Below the pieces are notes generated by a model, which was not told the origin of the DNA, made no database searches, and saw only the letters and a program-made list of their open reading frames with translations. Made by a program: the position numbers and the translations under genes. Below, one piece after another: positions 11,314 through 24,400 of a DNA stretch of 64,000 nucleotides (the stretch's first letter is position 1; each line of letters opens with the position of its first letter). Origin of the DNA: Lutraria lutraria (Eukaryota > Mollusca > Bivalvia > Venerida > Mactridae); NCBI GenBank assembly GCA_964023205.1, contig OZ026842.1:34673501-34737500 (forward strand). Direction: 5' to 3'.

Positions 11314-12309
11314 TCAATATCTTACTCGACACGCATTGAAACAACTCTTGACTACATTGATGACAGCTTGTCTAAAATACCTGCCACTTAGAAAATACAC
11401 AAAGAAATTCAGTGCACAACTGCACGTGCTTAAATATGAAATCACAGTGTGAATATAAAACATCTGTTCCTCAGTTAATAACGAGATGACGTCAGATTGC
11501 AAATACTGCCAAACAGCGAACGGCAGTTGGGTTATTACAAAAACTATGTTTGCATTAATCAAAATAAAAGTAGTCGCTCTGCTCTGTGTACTGAAAGATC
11601 GCATTCTTCTTCGCAAGCCAAACAAAATAATAATTGTACCGAGCACATTGGTAGCGAAAGGAAAAACGAATGTCACAGTTGAATTGAAGACAATGTAAAA
11701 CTGTGCAAATGTTTCATTTTGCAGATCCTCTTGCATGAGAACGAAGCCGCACCAACGTTGTCCTTCAAAATATATACTGCCACTATTTACATACTGATAA
11801 GCGCAGTAGAGAGTGAAAAATATCCAAAGGAATAGAAGCTGTGCCATGGCTACCTTCTTGTTGCAAATCAATTTTACCTTATGTGGTATTGTAACACACA
11901 GAACGCGCTCAATTGTGATCAAGGCAAGCGTGTTCGAAGACAGACTGATGGTGCTCTTCAGGATGGAACCCATTTTACAGTATACATCAACATCATCAAT
12001 TTGCAATAATTCAGTTCTATCAATCAAGTAGAATCCTTGTCCTAAAATGGCAAGAAGTAAATCAGAAATTGCCAAAGATATAAACAGGATATACGTTGAG
12101 GTGAGCCCAATCTTGCCACTGAGAATTGTAACGATGATTAAGATGTTTCCAACAAGAGACAAAATGACGATAGTCAACTCAACAAAGACTTGGATTACTG
12201 TTTCATATTCGTAGTCTTCGCTTAGATCAATGGTGTAATATAAAGTGCTATTGTCAAAGGGAGTAGTAGTTTGTGTGACGTTTGTCAACGCGTCAGTCAT
12301 CTCTGCCAT
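11314..12309 (-). CDS. Rhodopsin-class G-protein-coupled receptor 2
   Basis: A 331-aa seven-transmembrane receptor, tandem paralogue of the one at 7.3-8.3 kb (roughly 55-60% identical by eye, highest in TM2, TM3, TM6 and TM7). The N terminus has N-glycosylation sites at N10 (NVT) and N20 (NST) and an acidic Tyr-rich patch (about residues 24-36) that could be sulfated. Landmarks are N54 in TM1, LAISD with D83 in TM2, Cys111, E-R-V at 134-136, W162, Cys187 in loop 2, P217 in TM5, Leu-Pro at 262-263 in TM6, and N-F-F-V-Y at 301-305. The start at 12309 is the first ATG after a splice acceptor; the Met at residue 4 is an alternative. Ligand unknown; the family pattern suggests a peptide receptor. 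Confidence 0.93.
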   Translation of the reverse strand: MAEMTDALTNVTQTTTPFDNSTLYYTIDLSEDYEYETVIQVFVELTIVILSLVGNILIIVTILSGKIGLTSTYILFISLAISDLLLAILGQGFYLIDRTELLQIDDVDVYCKMGSILKSTISLSSNTLALITIERVLCVTIPHKVKLICNKKVAMAQLLFLWIFFTLYCAYQYVNSGSIYFEGQRWCGFVLMQEDLQNETFAQFYIVFNSTVTFVFPFATNVLGTIIILFGLRRRMRSFSTQSRATTFILINANIVFVITQLPFAVWQYLQSDVISLLTEEQMFYIHTVISYLSTCSCALNFFVYFLSGRYFRQAVINVVKSCFNACRVRY

Positions 12310-12352
12310 TCTTGGTAACTAGTTCTATAAATCTCCGGAATTGTTCGCAATC
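12310..12352 (-). other. 5' UTR segment and splice acceptor of GPCR 2
   Basis: On the minus strand 'tttaatttcag' is followed by about 43 bases of leader and then the ATG. The shared UTR intron position in both receptors fits tandem duplication of a complete gene rather than retroposition. Confidence 0.55.
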
Positions 12353-13404
12353 CTGAAATTAAAAAATGCCAAACTGGACTTTTCTTAACATGGGTATGTG
12401 TTCGAAGCATTTGGTAAGGAATTTAACTTAACCATTGCATAATGTGTTACGCCCGCTAAAACTTCCGTCGACATAAATATATAGCATATGCTTCTGCATT
12501 TGCGCCGAAGGCAATAGAAATTTCCTGAAATATCCAATTCACACCGTAGGGAAATCCGTAGTATATTAGGTACTTAGTACGTTCCATTCTAAAACATTAT
12601 ACTCAGCTGTTTCGTTTTTTTTTTCAGCTAATTAATTAAATTTGTTTTCCTAACACTTATGTATCTAAGTACATATTTCTGTATTGTACACACCAAGTTG
12701 ACCAAAGTTTTTCCCCAATTTCATATTTAGTAAAACATTATATGTAAGAACTACACTAGGACAATAAATACAAGATAACAATGCAATTTTTTGCTGTTTG
12801 TGTTATTTAAATACCCATTCTTAACTGAAATATAAACATGAAAAAATACATACGGTCTTACTCCGTTCGAAGCGATCAGGTATAACACTTTTTGCAAAAT
12901 ACTGTGCCTTCTTTAGTCGTGAATGCTGTGGAATTTAACATTAGTATTGTATATTTTTTCGATATAAGTAGAAGAGTCATACATGTGTGATCTAAATCAG
13001 TCAACGCGGATAAATTTGTCATTGGAGAAATTTCTGGACAAACCAAGAGAAGGCGACAGAAAGGAAAGTAATATTAAAGCCCCGTTAGTTTTTTTGGATA
13101 ATAAAATTAAAGTAGGTCTTATTTTACCTAGAAAGATATATAATCAGTAAAAGTGACTTTTACTTGCAATAAAAACATTCCGATTTTTTCTTTTTTAGTC
13201 ATGAAGTACATTACAGAAATATAGCACAGTATTTTTCAATGATATTGCAAACAATAAGAAATAACAACTGACAACATTTTTACAAGCTGTGGCTAAAGAA
13301 GGGCATTCTGTAAACATTGTTTTAGAGCATATAAAATATATTTCTTACATTTTACTATCATTTTATCTGTTGTTCTTTATTTCAAAATTCAAAAAGGCTA
13401 ATGG
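12353..13404. other. Intergenic stretch upstream of GPCR 2
   Basis: AT-rich, no gene recognised. It is the expected place for the GPCR 2 promoter and first UTR exon, which I cannot delimit. Confidence 0.4.
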
Positions 13405-14913
13405 AGCTTTGTTGCAACCAAACTTGTAATAAAAACCAAACTTGAAATAATTATTACAAGTCTGGTTTTTATTACAAGTTTGGTTGCAAGATCCAACCAA
13501 ACTTGTAATAACCAAACTTGTAATAAAATTTTCAAGTAGAAGTAAGATTTTACTTTTGCACTCATTAACATGCTGATGTGTTCCGCCCCATTAATTAGCA
13601 CGTGTTGACCTAATTCAGGTCACTAAAACTTGAAATGACCTTCATTTTTTCATGTTCAATATACCATCTATACCACCAGTCAAACATGTAATAATTATTA
13701 CAAGTTTGGTTTTTATTACAAGTTTTGTTGCAAGATCCAACCAAACTTGTAATAACCAAACTTGTAATAAAATTTTCAAACTGAAGTAAGATTTTACTTT
13801 TGCACTCATTAACTTACCAATGTGTTCCGTCCCATTAATTAGCACGTGTTGACCTAATTAAGGTCCCTAGCGTTTGAAATGACCTTCATTTTTTCATATT
13901 CAATATACCATCGATACATACAGTCAAATATGTAATAATTATTACAAGTCTGGTTTTTATTACAAGTTTGGTTGCAAGATCCAACCAAACTTGTAATAAA
14001 ATTTTCAAGTAGAAGTAAGATTTACTTTTGCACTCATTAACATGCTGATGTGTTCCGCCCCATTAATCAGCACGTGTTGACCTAATTCAGGTCACTAAAA
14101 CTTGAAATGACCTTCATTTTTTCATGTTCAATATACCATCTATACCACCAGTCAAACATGTAATAATTATTACAAGTTTGGTTTTTATTACAAGTTTGGT
14201 TGCAAGATCCAACCAAACTTGTAATAACCAAACTTGTAATAAAATTGTCAAACTGAAGTAAGATTTTACTTTTGCACTCATTAACTTACCAATGTGTTCC
14301 GTCCCATTAATTAGCACGTGTTGACCTAATTAAGGTCCCTAGCGTTTGAAATGACCTTCATTTTTTCATATTCAATATACCATCGATACATACAGTCAAA
14401 TATGTAATAATTATTACAAGTCTGGTTTTTATTACAAGTTTGGTTGCAAGATCCAACCAAACTTGTAATAAAATTTTCAAGTAGAAGTGCACTCATTAAC
14501 ATGCTGATGTGTTCCGCCCCATTAATTAGCACGTGTTGACCTAATTAAGGTCCCTAGCGTTTGAAATGACCTTCATTTTTTCATATTCAATATACCATCG
14601 ATACATACAGTCAAATATGTAATAATTATTACAAGTCTGGTTTTTATTACAAGTTTGGTTGCAAGATCCAACCAAACTTGTAATAAACACTTGTAATAAA
14701 ATTTTCAAACTGAAGTAATATTTTACTTTTGCACTCATTAACTTACCAATGTGTTCCGTCCCATTAATTAGCACGTGTTGACCTAATTAAGGTCCCTAGC
14801 GTTTGAAATGACCTTCATTTTTTCATATTCAATATACCATCGATACATACAGTCAAATATGTAATAATTATTACAAGTTTGGTTTTTATTACAAGTTTGG
14901 TTGCAACAGAGCC
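13405..14913. repeat. Tandem array of palindrome-containing ~240-bp units with inverted ends
   Basis: The anchor 'ttattacaag' recurs at 13451, 13695, 13939, 14167, 14411, 14626 and 14868 (spacings 244, 244, 228, 244, 215, 242). Each complete unit contains the palindrome 'ttacaagtttggttg' / 'caaccaaacttgtaa' around 'caagatc'. The outer edges are inverted copies of each other ('tgttgcaaccaaacttg' at about 13410 and its reverse complement ending about 14907), so the whole block looks like an element with terminal inverted repeats. Two unit types alternate (see findings). Minus-strand open frames of 67-82 aa repeat with the units and are not genes. Confidence 0.9.
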
Positions 14914-16080
14914 TTAAAGAAATGTTTAATTTGTAAATATATAAGGGCGAGTTTCATAATTGTTGTCATGATTATTATTCGGGATAAAAAGTGAATAAAT
15001 CATATTTCAATTGTGAATTATATTATACGTCCGTGTCCATTAAAGATATGTAAAATTCCAACGAATCTACGAGAATAGATTAATGCGCTACAAAAAGTAG
15101 TTTGTTTTACGATATATTATTCTAAAAAAAACATTCGTGTCATTATACATTGTAATTATTAATAATTCATTTTTAAAATTAGTAGAGTTTTCTTCAGGAA
15201 AAGTCTCCAATAACAGAAATGGAAGATGTAACAATACTGACATTATAACTGCGGTGTAAAACATAATATAATCTAAACTGCCGTTGTTCATCAACTGACG
15301 ATAAAAATCACGACCACAATAAACGTGTTTATACAAGGATCGGTATTTTTATTGTTTTCTGTCGGCCTGGGTTTAACATTTCAACACGATTTTAAGTTTT
15401 TATGCAATGGTTAGTATGATTGCACCCTACACAATTATTGTATTCATTACGTTCTCGGATAACTGTATTACATCTTTACATACGTTTTATTGCAGATATA
15501 TACTAACTGCGTTTGCCTTTAGGGTCATATCACATTTCTTATTGAATATTGTCAGTACATGATCTCTATTAAATTTACCTTTTATTTGTCGCAGTTAGTT
15601 TCATAATCCTTCTACAATGTTGAGGCCATGGAAGGACAATACAAATACAGAATGTCTAGTATTCACGTTCAACAGGACTAGTCAATACTAAAGACTCATA
15701 CAAAGGCACAATGCAAGGTACTAGACGTGGGGCAAACAGAGAACAAGATGGGAAGACAAAATCAAGACGTGGACTGATCTTGACGTAAATGATACTACCA
15801 GACAAGCAGAGTCGTGAAGACGGGATAGGATAGTATTATTCGAATACGATATGGAGGACTTTATGTCAGTAAGGTTTCAAACGTATTAAATGTCATCTAG
15901 GCAGTCGATACCCTTGTAATATGACATTTGTTATACTCTTCACAGATATTTAAACAAACATACGCGCAGTACTATGTTAGAATTACATCGCCGTAACTTC
16001 GAAAGGCTTGGTCCTTGATGCAAAATTTTCAAACCTTGAGTTGATCGTGTCTCAATGTGTTTAGAAGTGTGTTCTGTTCT
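14914..16080. other. Non-coding stretch, no gene seen
   Basis: No recognised gene. The minus-strand frame 15088-15336 includes a hydrophobic stretch but has no splice support or family resemblance. Confidence 0.4.
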
Positions 16081-16084
16081 ACTT

Positions 16085-16240
16085 GCTGGCCCGCCTCAGT
16101 GATCGGGTGGTTAGGTGGTTCTTATGTGAGAAAGTAGGCAGTTGCTTACGGATGATTGTAAACTCATATGACTCCGACTGTTGAAAAGGAGCGTTAATCT
16201 GCTCTACTTGAACCCAATTATCATTTTACTTAAGTTACTG
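16085..16240 (+). repeat. Degenerate tRNA-derived SINE-like element
   Basis: It begins 'gcccgcctcagtgatcgggtggttaggtgg', which resembles a tRNA 5' half with an A box. The B box is not recognisable. The tail 'actccgactgttgaaaaggagcgttaatct' resembles the ends of molluscan tRNA-SINEs that finish in a 'gttaaac' motif. Confidence 0.35.
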
Positions 16241-16789
16241 TTTGGGAGAAATGAACAGATTAGCACGTATTTTGTCAAGTATCATACGTTCAATGTGTCT
16301 TTGGTCTGGTTTGATTAATGGATTCATTTTCTTATTTTGCTTCAGCTATTAACCAATCGACTGAATGATGAACCCATTGGATTTTGTACAGAATTACCTC
16401 CCCAAACGTCATTACTCGAGAACGGTTCCCTCTCTGAAACGGCGTTTCATCTTTATAATCGTCAGTTATGCCTTTTTGACGAAGTCACCATTTTGTCCAG
16501 TCGTTATGGGTTTAATACTTCGGATTTTCGTAATTGATTCCGTCTTTAATAATCATGATTACAGCACCTTTTAGTAATATTGCATTACTCATTACCGCCA
16601 TGATTTTGCTTTTAATTTTCGTTTTGATTAAATGGTTATTGAACAATTGCCACTTTCGGCTTGTTATCTATATGCATGATAAAAGCTCTCCCTGTAAGTA
16701 TCGACAGCACGACTTAATGTTTATACAGAGATAAGCGCGTGAAAAGCGCTATTCCAGTCCCTTCTATTTGAGTGACCCTTCTATCAACA

Positions 16790-16856
16790 ACATCATAATT
16801 TTGCTGCTCCCAAAGGGTATGGCTTTGGAGAGGTTGCACTGTATTTTCATCTCTGA
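16790..16856 (+). repeat. Dispersed repeat fragment
   Basis: It contains 'ggagaggttgcactgta', the same motif as at about 2835-2852, which supports a family dispersed in this genome. Confidence 0.3.
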
Positions 16857-16909
16857 ATGACTTTGTCTCCTTTAATGACAAACGCCAGTTACTAGGGGGT
16901 GTAATATTG

Positions 16910-17110
16910 TCGGGTATTGTTTTTGACTAGTTATCATTAGACCCTTAGTACTGTAAGTTCGAATCCTACATGGGGCCAGACAATTTTCACATATGATGAA
17001 GCTGTCAAACTAGCTTACGGGTAAATCTAGGTGAAACCCATGTGTACACATGTGGCCTTCCTCAACCATTAAAGCTGAAAAGGTCGAAAAGTAGATGTTT
17101 GGAGATTGTT
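16910..17110 (+). repeat. tRNA-derived SINE-like element
   Basis: It has a B box 'gttcgaatcc' preceded by 'actagttatcattagaccctt', and it shares this arrangement with 53,718-53,925. The tail ('catgtggccttcctcaaccattaaagctg') has no coding potential. It is a retroposed tRNA-like repeat, not a tRNA gene. Confidence 0.45.
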
Positions 17111-17269
17111 TTGTTGAATGATTGATTGCTATGAAGTGATGTAACCAGGTTGAATTTTGCTTTTTCTGAGATTCCATTTTTACATTACTAATTCGAGAAG
17201 TACAGCTGCATTTTCTCCTTCAATATTCGAGTACAGGAAACAAATTATATTAGTGACCAATATAAAGTC

Positions 17270-17440
17270 AAACCAGTGTTAGTGGCCACCCTGTGAATAA
17301 AGGCCACCCTGTGAATAAAGGCCATTCTTTTAAATACTGCCAATGATAATTAAGAGCAAACCGACCTCCGAATAAGAGTAATTTGTCATTAAAGGTCACA
17401 TTTTGTCTTTCTTAAGTATGGCCTTTGTTCACAGGTGTGA
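17270..17440. repeat. Short tandem and dispersed repeat remnant
   Basis: The unit 'ggccaccctgtgaataaa' occurs twice in tandem (about 17,284-17,320), followed by related wording on 'aggtcacattttgtctttct'. The class is unknown. Confidence 0.35.
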
Positions 17441-17955
17441 CTGTAATAATAAGACCGTGCATCATGGTAACAAACTCCATTTTAGGACCGAAATTTAAAA
17501 CATTGTCTCTATATTGCAACATAATAACGAGTCCGCCTCATTAATATGACTGATTTCATGTCCAAAGACAGTCTTAATTATAAGGTGCTACTGCAACACA
17601 CCGATGTTGAACAATCGTAAAGTACAATAAAACAGTAAACTGGGGATATACAAGTACGTTTAATAGATATTAATAACACTAAACATAAAGCGTAGCGAAT
17701 GCTGGAAGAAACAGACAAAAAACATGTAAACATTACATTTTGTTAACAAAGGTGCTAAACGTCGACTGTGTTGTTTGAATTTTGTATTCCAAAGGGATAT
17801 TATTAACGTTGTATATTGCAGTAAAAAGGGGGCATTGTACATGTAGTATATATGTGTGAAAATGGTTACAAAAACATTTATAACAACAGATATACAGCAA
17901 GTTACAGTATGGGGTACATTAATATATTTATAGCGGGCGAAGAACAATACATGGT

Positions 17956-17961
17956 TTTATT
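17956..17961 (-). terminator. Candidate polyadenylation signal of the giant gene, copy 1
   Basis: On the minus strand this reads AATAAA, about 170 bases after the TAG stop at 18,129-18,131. No other strong signal lies nearer. Transcript data would decide. Confidence 0.4.
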
Positions 17962-18128
17962 TTGGCGGAGTTTTAAAAAATCGCTATTGCTTGACGACCG
18001 CCAATATTTAACGTAGCCCCGCCAATTTAAAGACGTGAACAGTTATTAAGACGAACATTAGTCTATACAGTGACAAATTAAATGATTCCATGCGAATTTG
18101 CTGTCTGTTTGCAAGGAAGGCATTGGGC

Positions 18129-18412
18129 CTAAAATTTATAATTTGTGTTGTAGACGGTGTACAATCCAGTAGAATATGTACAAGTGATTGTCAGGAATAT
18201 TTCATTGACATCTTTCGTAATGATGGTCGAGTGTGGTAGTTGAAACACGTATTTGCTGGAATCGCCCCTGTTCAGTTCTGTGATATCTGTTAAACCTGGA
18301 CGGGATCCAATTATGACATCAAATGTGACGTCGAGATCAGCAGCTGGACGGAAAACTGTCGACCAGTCGAGTTTAATCTGATGACCAACCCTTTCTATAT
18401 AGACTGGTTGAC
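18129..18412 (-). CDS. Copy 1 exon 23: last exon and C terminus
   Basis: 284 nt including the TAG stop. It encodes a last FN3-like module (KLDWSTVFRPAADLDVTFDV, then IIGSRPG) and ends TVYNTNYKF. There is no transmembrane stretch or lipid-anchor signal, so this isoform should be secreted. Confidence 0.85.
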
Positions 18413-21400
18413 CTGAAATTTAAGAAATAGTAAGACTGTAACTGAATGTTCCCACCTTAGTAATCAATTGGGTGCTAAATCTTCATGTATAATGATACAT
18501 CAAATCGAAATACCTATATTTTGTTACCTACATTGCAGACGTTGTACACTGACAGTTCGGCTGGTTGCCAACAAGTTATCGCAGAGAAGCATATTCCACT
18601 ATCTCTGACTACCAGAAGCGTTCCCAAAAGCACAAATAAGTCAGTTGTTGGTCAAATAGTCAAGTACAAAACAGAAAAGTAAGAAAAGTGCGTATAACTA
18701 AGAAGCCACGTCAGAACATAAATTGGTAATTCGGAAAACCTACACAAGAGGACAGAAAAAATCAGACAATCTAATAATGATACACAGAATTGACCTGAAC
18801 ACAATTGAAATATATGTTTATTAAGTCATTGAGTTACCTGAAAGTCTTGGTTCATCCTTGTAAAGAACAATATCTGTATATATAGGATCACTGGTAAACA
18901 GCCCAACATTAACCGCTCTGACTTCTGCAGTGTACCGTCGACCATTGATCAAACCAATGCCGTTAACCTCTGTTGCTGTCACATTGCATTTGTTCCAGTC
19001 GGTGACTGTTTTATTTTGCCAAGTCAAACGATATTCGTAATGGTCAATATCAGTGTTGTCCGTGAATTCTGACCATTCGAGCTTAATCGAAGATGTATCA
19101 GTTTGCACAAACCAGTCTCCCCCATGTCTACCAATGCTGGAACTAGATTGTCCATGTAATATCATTGCACCATTAGAAAGGACATTCAGTCTAGCATTGT
19201 TTGTCTGTGGTTTATCAAGTACGATAGTCAAGAGTTTGGTCGTTGGTGTTGAGGCTAGCTCAATGTTGTTGATGCATTTGACGGACACAAATACCCGATC
19301 TCCATGTTGGAATGGCATATTCTGGTACTGGCAAGCATTTACACTGTTTGACATCGTCCAATCCCTCAAGTCTGTCTGGTGATCAACTGAGCCTGAGAGT
19401 AGATCAAATAGAATGTAATAAATACATCATAAAATAATTAGGCCTTTATGTACCAGTATGTCATTGAAGTGATTCATGTTTTGTAACAAGTTAGATTTGC
19501 CTAAATTATTACAAATACACTCTCCGTATGACTTATGAATACATTAGGTTATTTGACATGCACTGATATGAAAACAATGAATAGAAAATATTTGTTGAGG
19601 ATTCCTAGAAAAAAGCATACAAAACAGCCCACCTTCCCAAAATATATTAAGCCTGTATTTCGATCAACATGTGTTAGGAAGGACGGAAATCAGAAACACT
19701 TGTTGTATTGTTTAACCCCCAGCAGAGGTATTCGTAGAAGAATATTGATGAAGTTCAGTGCAAAAAAATGTTTTCTAATAGTTATCTTACCTAGTCCACA
19801 AAGACAATATTTTATACCACTTTCAGCATCATCTACATCCCATTTGACCTCTATATCTACAATATTCATATTGGCATTTACTGGCGTTACTGCTGACTCT
19901 ATGTCAATCACTACCGGTGGGGTTTTATCAATAAGCAGAGGGGCAGATCTGTACACGGATCTCAAGTTGGCGTGATTGTAAGCAACGACAGTTACATAAA
20001 TCTGCGATCTATGAACAAGATCAGCTTCAATTACTCCGCTTGTTGACATTGAAGATAGTGAACGTAACTGATATCCACCGTATGTTGTTCCAACCCCAAT
20101 ATCTACCTGTAGAACAAAGGAAACAATTACTAAATGTTAGAAATGCATACGATCATAAGACCAACTGTTAGTTATGTTAATAAATATAAATTTGATAAAT
20201 CATATGTACAGTGAAATCGGAAATGTAAAAAAAATACAGTAAACGATAATACTGTAATGTTTGGATTGATAAGGTGATCTGATTATACAAATTAGATGAA
20301 ATAATAATCAAAATTAATCAAAAGATCATGTATCATCAATATCATTTACTGTGTAACATCAATTAATATTGTTTCAAACCTTAGAAACGGAGCTTTCAAT
20401 GTCTGCAAGAAGGCATTTCACCCCTAACTTCGACAAGCCAATTTGTCGTACTTCTACTGGATTGCTATTATTGACTGGTATACCGGATGTGTTGCATTCA
20501 GCCACATACATAAACAGTGTAGTAATATGTGTCATTGGTTCTTGATCGGATAATGATAATGTGATATTAATTTCGTCAGATGTTGGTGATAAGTAATAAT
20601 GTTGAAATTCGATTGATCCATTGTTGTTGACCGTCGTTGGGGCTATTATTTGGAACTTCCCGATTGACAAGGTCGGTTCAAAGATGCTATGACCGCCATT
20701 GAGGAAGCCTTTAATGACATAATATTTATTTTTAGTCACATTGAGATGCAAAGAGTACTCCTCATCCAGAGAAAACGTATTTGAATATAGTTCTGATTGC
20801 TCGCTACATGTGGATGCAGTAGGTGGAGTGACATCAATTGTTTTAGGGTTTGATCTGGCGATGCTACTGACATGTCCTGCTGCATCGATGGATTTGACCA
20901 GACCGACATATGAATGTCCATGTTGTAAAGAGAGACTACGAAAAACATGTCTTGTATTTAGATTGACATTGGCAAAGGTAACGTTTGTGGAGTCTTTAAT
21001 TGCGTCTTCTACCACGGCAACAAGATATGATTGGATTCCTGAATGGTGGTCAGTAAAGCCATGCCACGATATAGAGAATGTTGATGTAGATGTTTGGAAA
21101 GCTGTATCGGCGTATCGATCTGTGTTGAACACAACACCATGGATTGGAGTGTCCATATCTACTACAAATCCATCCGAGCTCAATGTGGTATGGAGTCCAA
21201 CGTTATTGTAAGCTGTTACTGTGAAGTAATATTTAGTGCCATGTGACAGAGAAAGGTTTTTAAGAGTATAACTCGTCACCAACCCTGCGTCCATTCTTGG
21301 GAATATATCGCTACCTGAAATATTTAAAACAATATCAACGAACCTTAAATTGTGCGATTGTATTAAACTATTATACGGTCGTAAATGCGATTATGTCAAG

Positions 21401-24400
21401 CTTTGTACCACAATCGAAAGTATTCGTTTAATTTACCGTTAGGGAATGTCCCATTTCACATGTTTGTATAATATCATATAGAGCTTCGTTAAATACATGA
21501 TTTTATATTCGACAACCGGTATAACAAAAGTAATCGAATCTCACTGAAGCTAAAATTAAATTCATGCAAGCATTGACCGTATAATAATGCAGCTTTGACA
21601 GTTTTAAAAAATCGCACAATATCATGCAAATGAATGAAAGTACAAGGACATCAACGGAAATCTTATATGACACATCGTGTTCAACTGAAACAGATATGAC
21701 TAAGATACTTTCATAAAAAAGCCCATCATGATCTGACATGTATGCGCATTAACGTTTGTTATAGGAGTACAAATAAAAACATCCTACCGTTTATAGTTGA
21801 TCCAAGTGAAAATGAGTAGTGTGTTATCCATCCCTGTCGTTCCGAAAACACACCATTCCAACACGCCGTGATTGTATCCATCCAGTCGATCACATCATAG
21901 TCTTTACTACATGAGGCATCAGAGTCTTTTACAGTTTTTCCTTTATTATTCTGTGGTGGCGTATGGTCGATATGCATTGGTAAGGAATTGAAAATAGCGT
22001 ATAAATCTGTACCATACCAGGCCTTTACATATACCACATAATCTTTGTCAGTTTCAAGTCCAGAGTTTCCAGGCAGACAATAAACTGCATGATTTAACTT
22101 GCCCACATCTTTCCAAGGTATCTCTTCTTTTAGGTCAAACACACCCTCGCCAATAGGTTGATCCTTCAATCCCATGCTCCATTCATATCTGTGAACAAGA
22201 TGCTCATTACCGGACGTATTCCAATGGCCAGAGAGACATGCCGAAGATGCTGATGTTGTCAGATGATGAACAGACAAACCTGCGAAAACGCGTAATGCAG
22301 GAAATGGTGAATTCATTAATTCTGAAGTATTAATCGGCTTGCAATTGTGTTTTATAGACGTTCCAACACATGGTTTTCCAATCACTGCGCATGTGCAGTC
22401 ACCATTACAAAAATGAACATCGCAAGAATGTTTTTGTATTTCTAGAACTCCATGCATGTTTGCAAGAGATCCTTTAACTGATGATAGTGCATAAACAGTT
22501 ATTCTTGCCACAGAACTGTTAAGACCTGCACCATTCTGAGCCCATACCGTCATTATAAGTTTATCATCGGGTTTCAAATGCTGACTAATGGTTATGGTTG
22601 TTCTTTGTTCGGTTTCATTAAGCACCGCCTTTGCTATAACTATTCCATTTGAAAGCTCTTGGTCACTGTAGTTTCGGCTCACAGTTAAATAATATTTGTC
22701 GATTGACGACTCAGCATCAAAGAATCCATACCAAGTAAGTGTAATGTTTGAATTTTCCTGACCGTGTGTATCAATATAGTTATTCCAATTCATCGGAGGT
22801 TTAAACCCACCTTGATGAGGCGGTGTCGAGTCAATTAGAAGACTTTCGGAGTTTGCCGATGTACAAAGTCCTGCTACATTGCAGCTACTTACAGTTACAA
22901 AATATGTGTCACCATTGTTGAGCCAGTTGTCCTCGTCAAGGTTGATTGTTAATTCTGTTACATCACCAACGTGAACATGTTCGACAGGAGTATGGCCTTC
23001 ATGGTGAGTTTTCAGAGAAACAATATGACTAGCAACGTGACTCTCGCTGTCTTCAAATTGCCAGCTTACATGTAGGATTGACTTCTCGTATTGATATTTT
23101 TCTTCTTTAAGTGAGTTGCCGTCCAAGATGAAAGAAGGTTTCCTAACAATCACTGGAGGAGTGTCGTCAATTTTAAACTCATCAGATGTTGATATAACAT
23201 CAAACCCGGCCTTGTTTGAAGCTTTTACAGAAGCAAAGTAACTTGTTCCTGATTTCAGATTGAGATTGGTTCGAATGATATGTGACTGAAGCAAGCATGT
23301 TGTGAAAGGTTGTATGTCACATTGGTAAGGGGACGTACCAATACAGGTCTCATAATGATCTATGCCTGACTGGGGATCATCAAATCCCATCCATTTTATG
23401 TTTACTGTGACCCTGAAACAACATACAATGGTTAATCACAATTGATTGGGGCTTATGGAAAAATGTTATATTTTGAATTAAAAGCCAAAATGGAAGTGAA
23501 TGATAGAAATAGAACGATTATCATTTCATTATTCATTACACATATATACCGATTTACTAATAACGATAGATAGCATAGTTGAGATCGTTGTCCAACGTCA
23601 TTATTTACCCATTTGGGAGAAATTTCATGTGAGTTCCACCCGTTCCTACTTTAACGATACCAGCCACCGGAGGAGAATTATCTAACAGAACACCATTGGA
23701 AGATACAGTGCGACATAGTCCAGCGCCATTACATGCTTCCACTGTAGTGTAATACTTCTGTCCTAGTTTGAATGTTCCATTCCAAACATGCTCTGTAGGA
23801 ATGACATAAAGAACTGTTAATAATGGTTACAAAACAACCACGATTAGTCAGCGATTTCAATTTAATGAATCTTCCACATTGAGTACATCCGTATTTAGTA
23901 AAAAGTTTTGATAAGTACAACTACGTCGGTTTCTTTCCTGAAATTTGATAAAGAATGTTATCTGTAAACGTAAAGATACTAGGTGTGTTCATACATAATG
24001 CTGTAAAGCTCTCTTTTCATTGCCGTTTGATTTCATACTATAAAAATATTATGTTAACTTGATGGTGGAAGCATTTGTTAAAGTAACGTAAGAGTGGTTT
24101 TAAATAAACATATTATGAATGATTGGTTCATATTAAACTTGCCTGTCATGATGCCGGCATCAATATATGCTTGTATATTATCTGAATATGGCTTGGTACC
24201 AAGAGCAACTCTGTAATTGTAGATTCCGCTGTGAGGATCTTCAAAACCTCTCCAGTGAACTTGTAGTGAGCTCAGATCCCGTTGATAGTTTACGTCCTTC
24301 TGTTCGATAATACAACATTGAAAGACTTGAGGATACAAATACATGTAATGGCTAGAAGTGTCGGTCACTCATAACAGATTAAGTTTCTATATATAAGGTG

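Noticed and set aside
11486..12031. Plus-strand frames antisense to GPCR 2
   Set aside because: Shadow frames of the receptor; no independent support.
13398..14774. Family of 67-77 aa minus-strand frames starting MLING
   Set aside because: They recur exactly with the tandem units and drift out of frame where the unit length changes; a by-product of the repeat.
17660..17947. 95-aa minus-strand frame downstream of the giant gene
   Set aside because: It falls in the expected 3' flank, just beyond a polyadenylation signal, and resembles no family.
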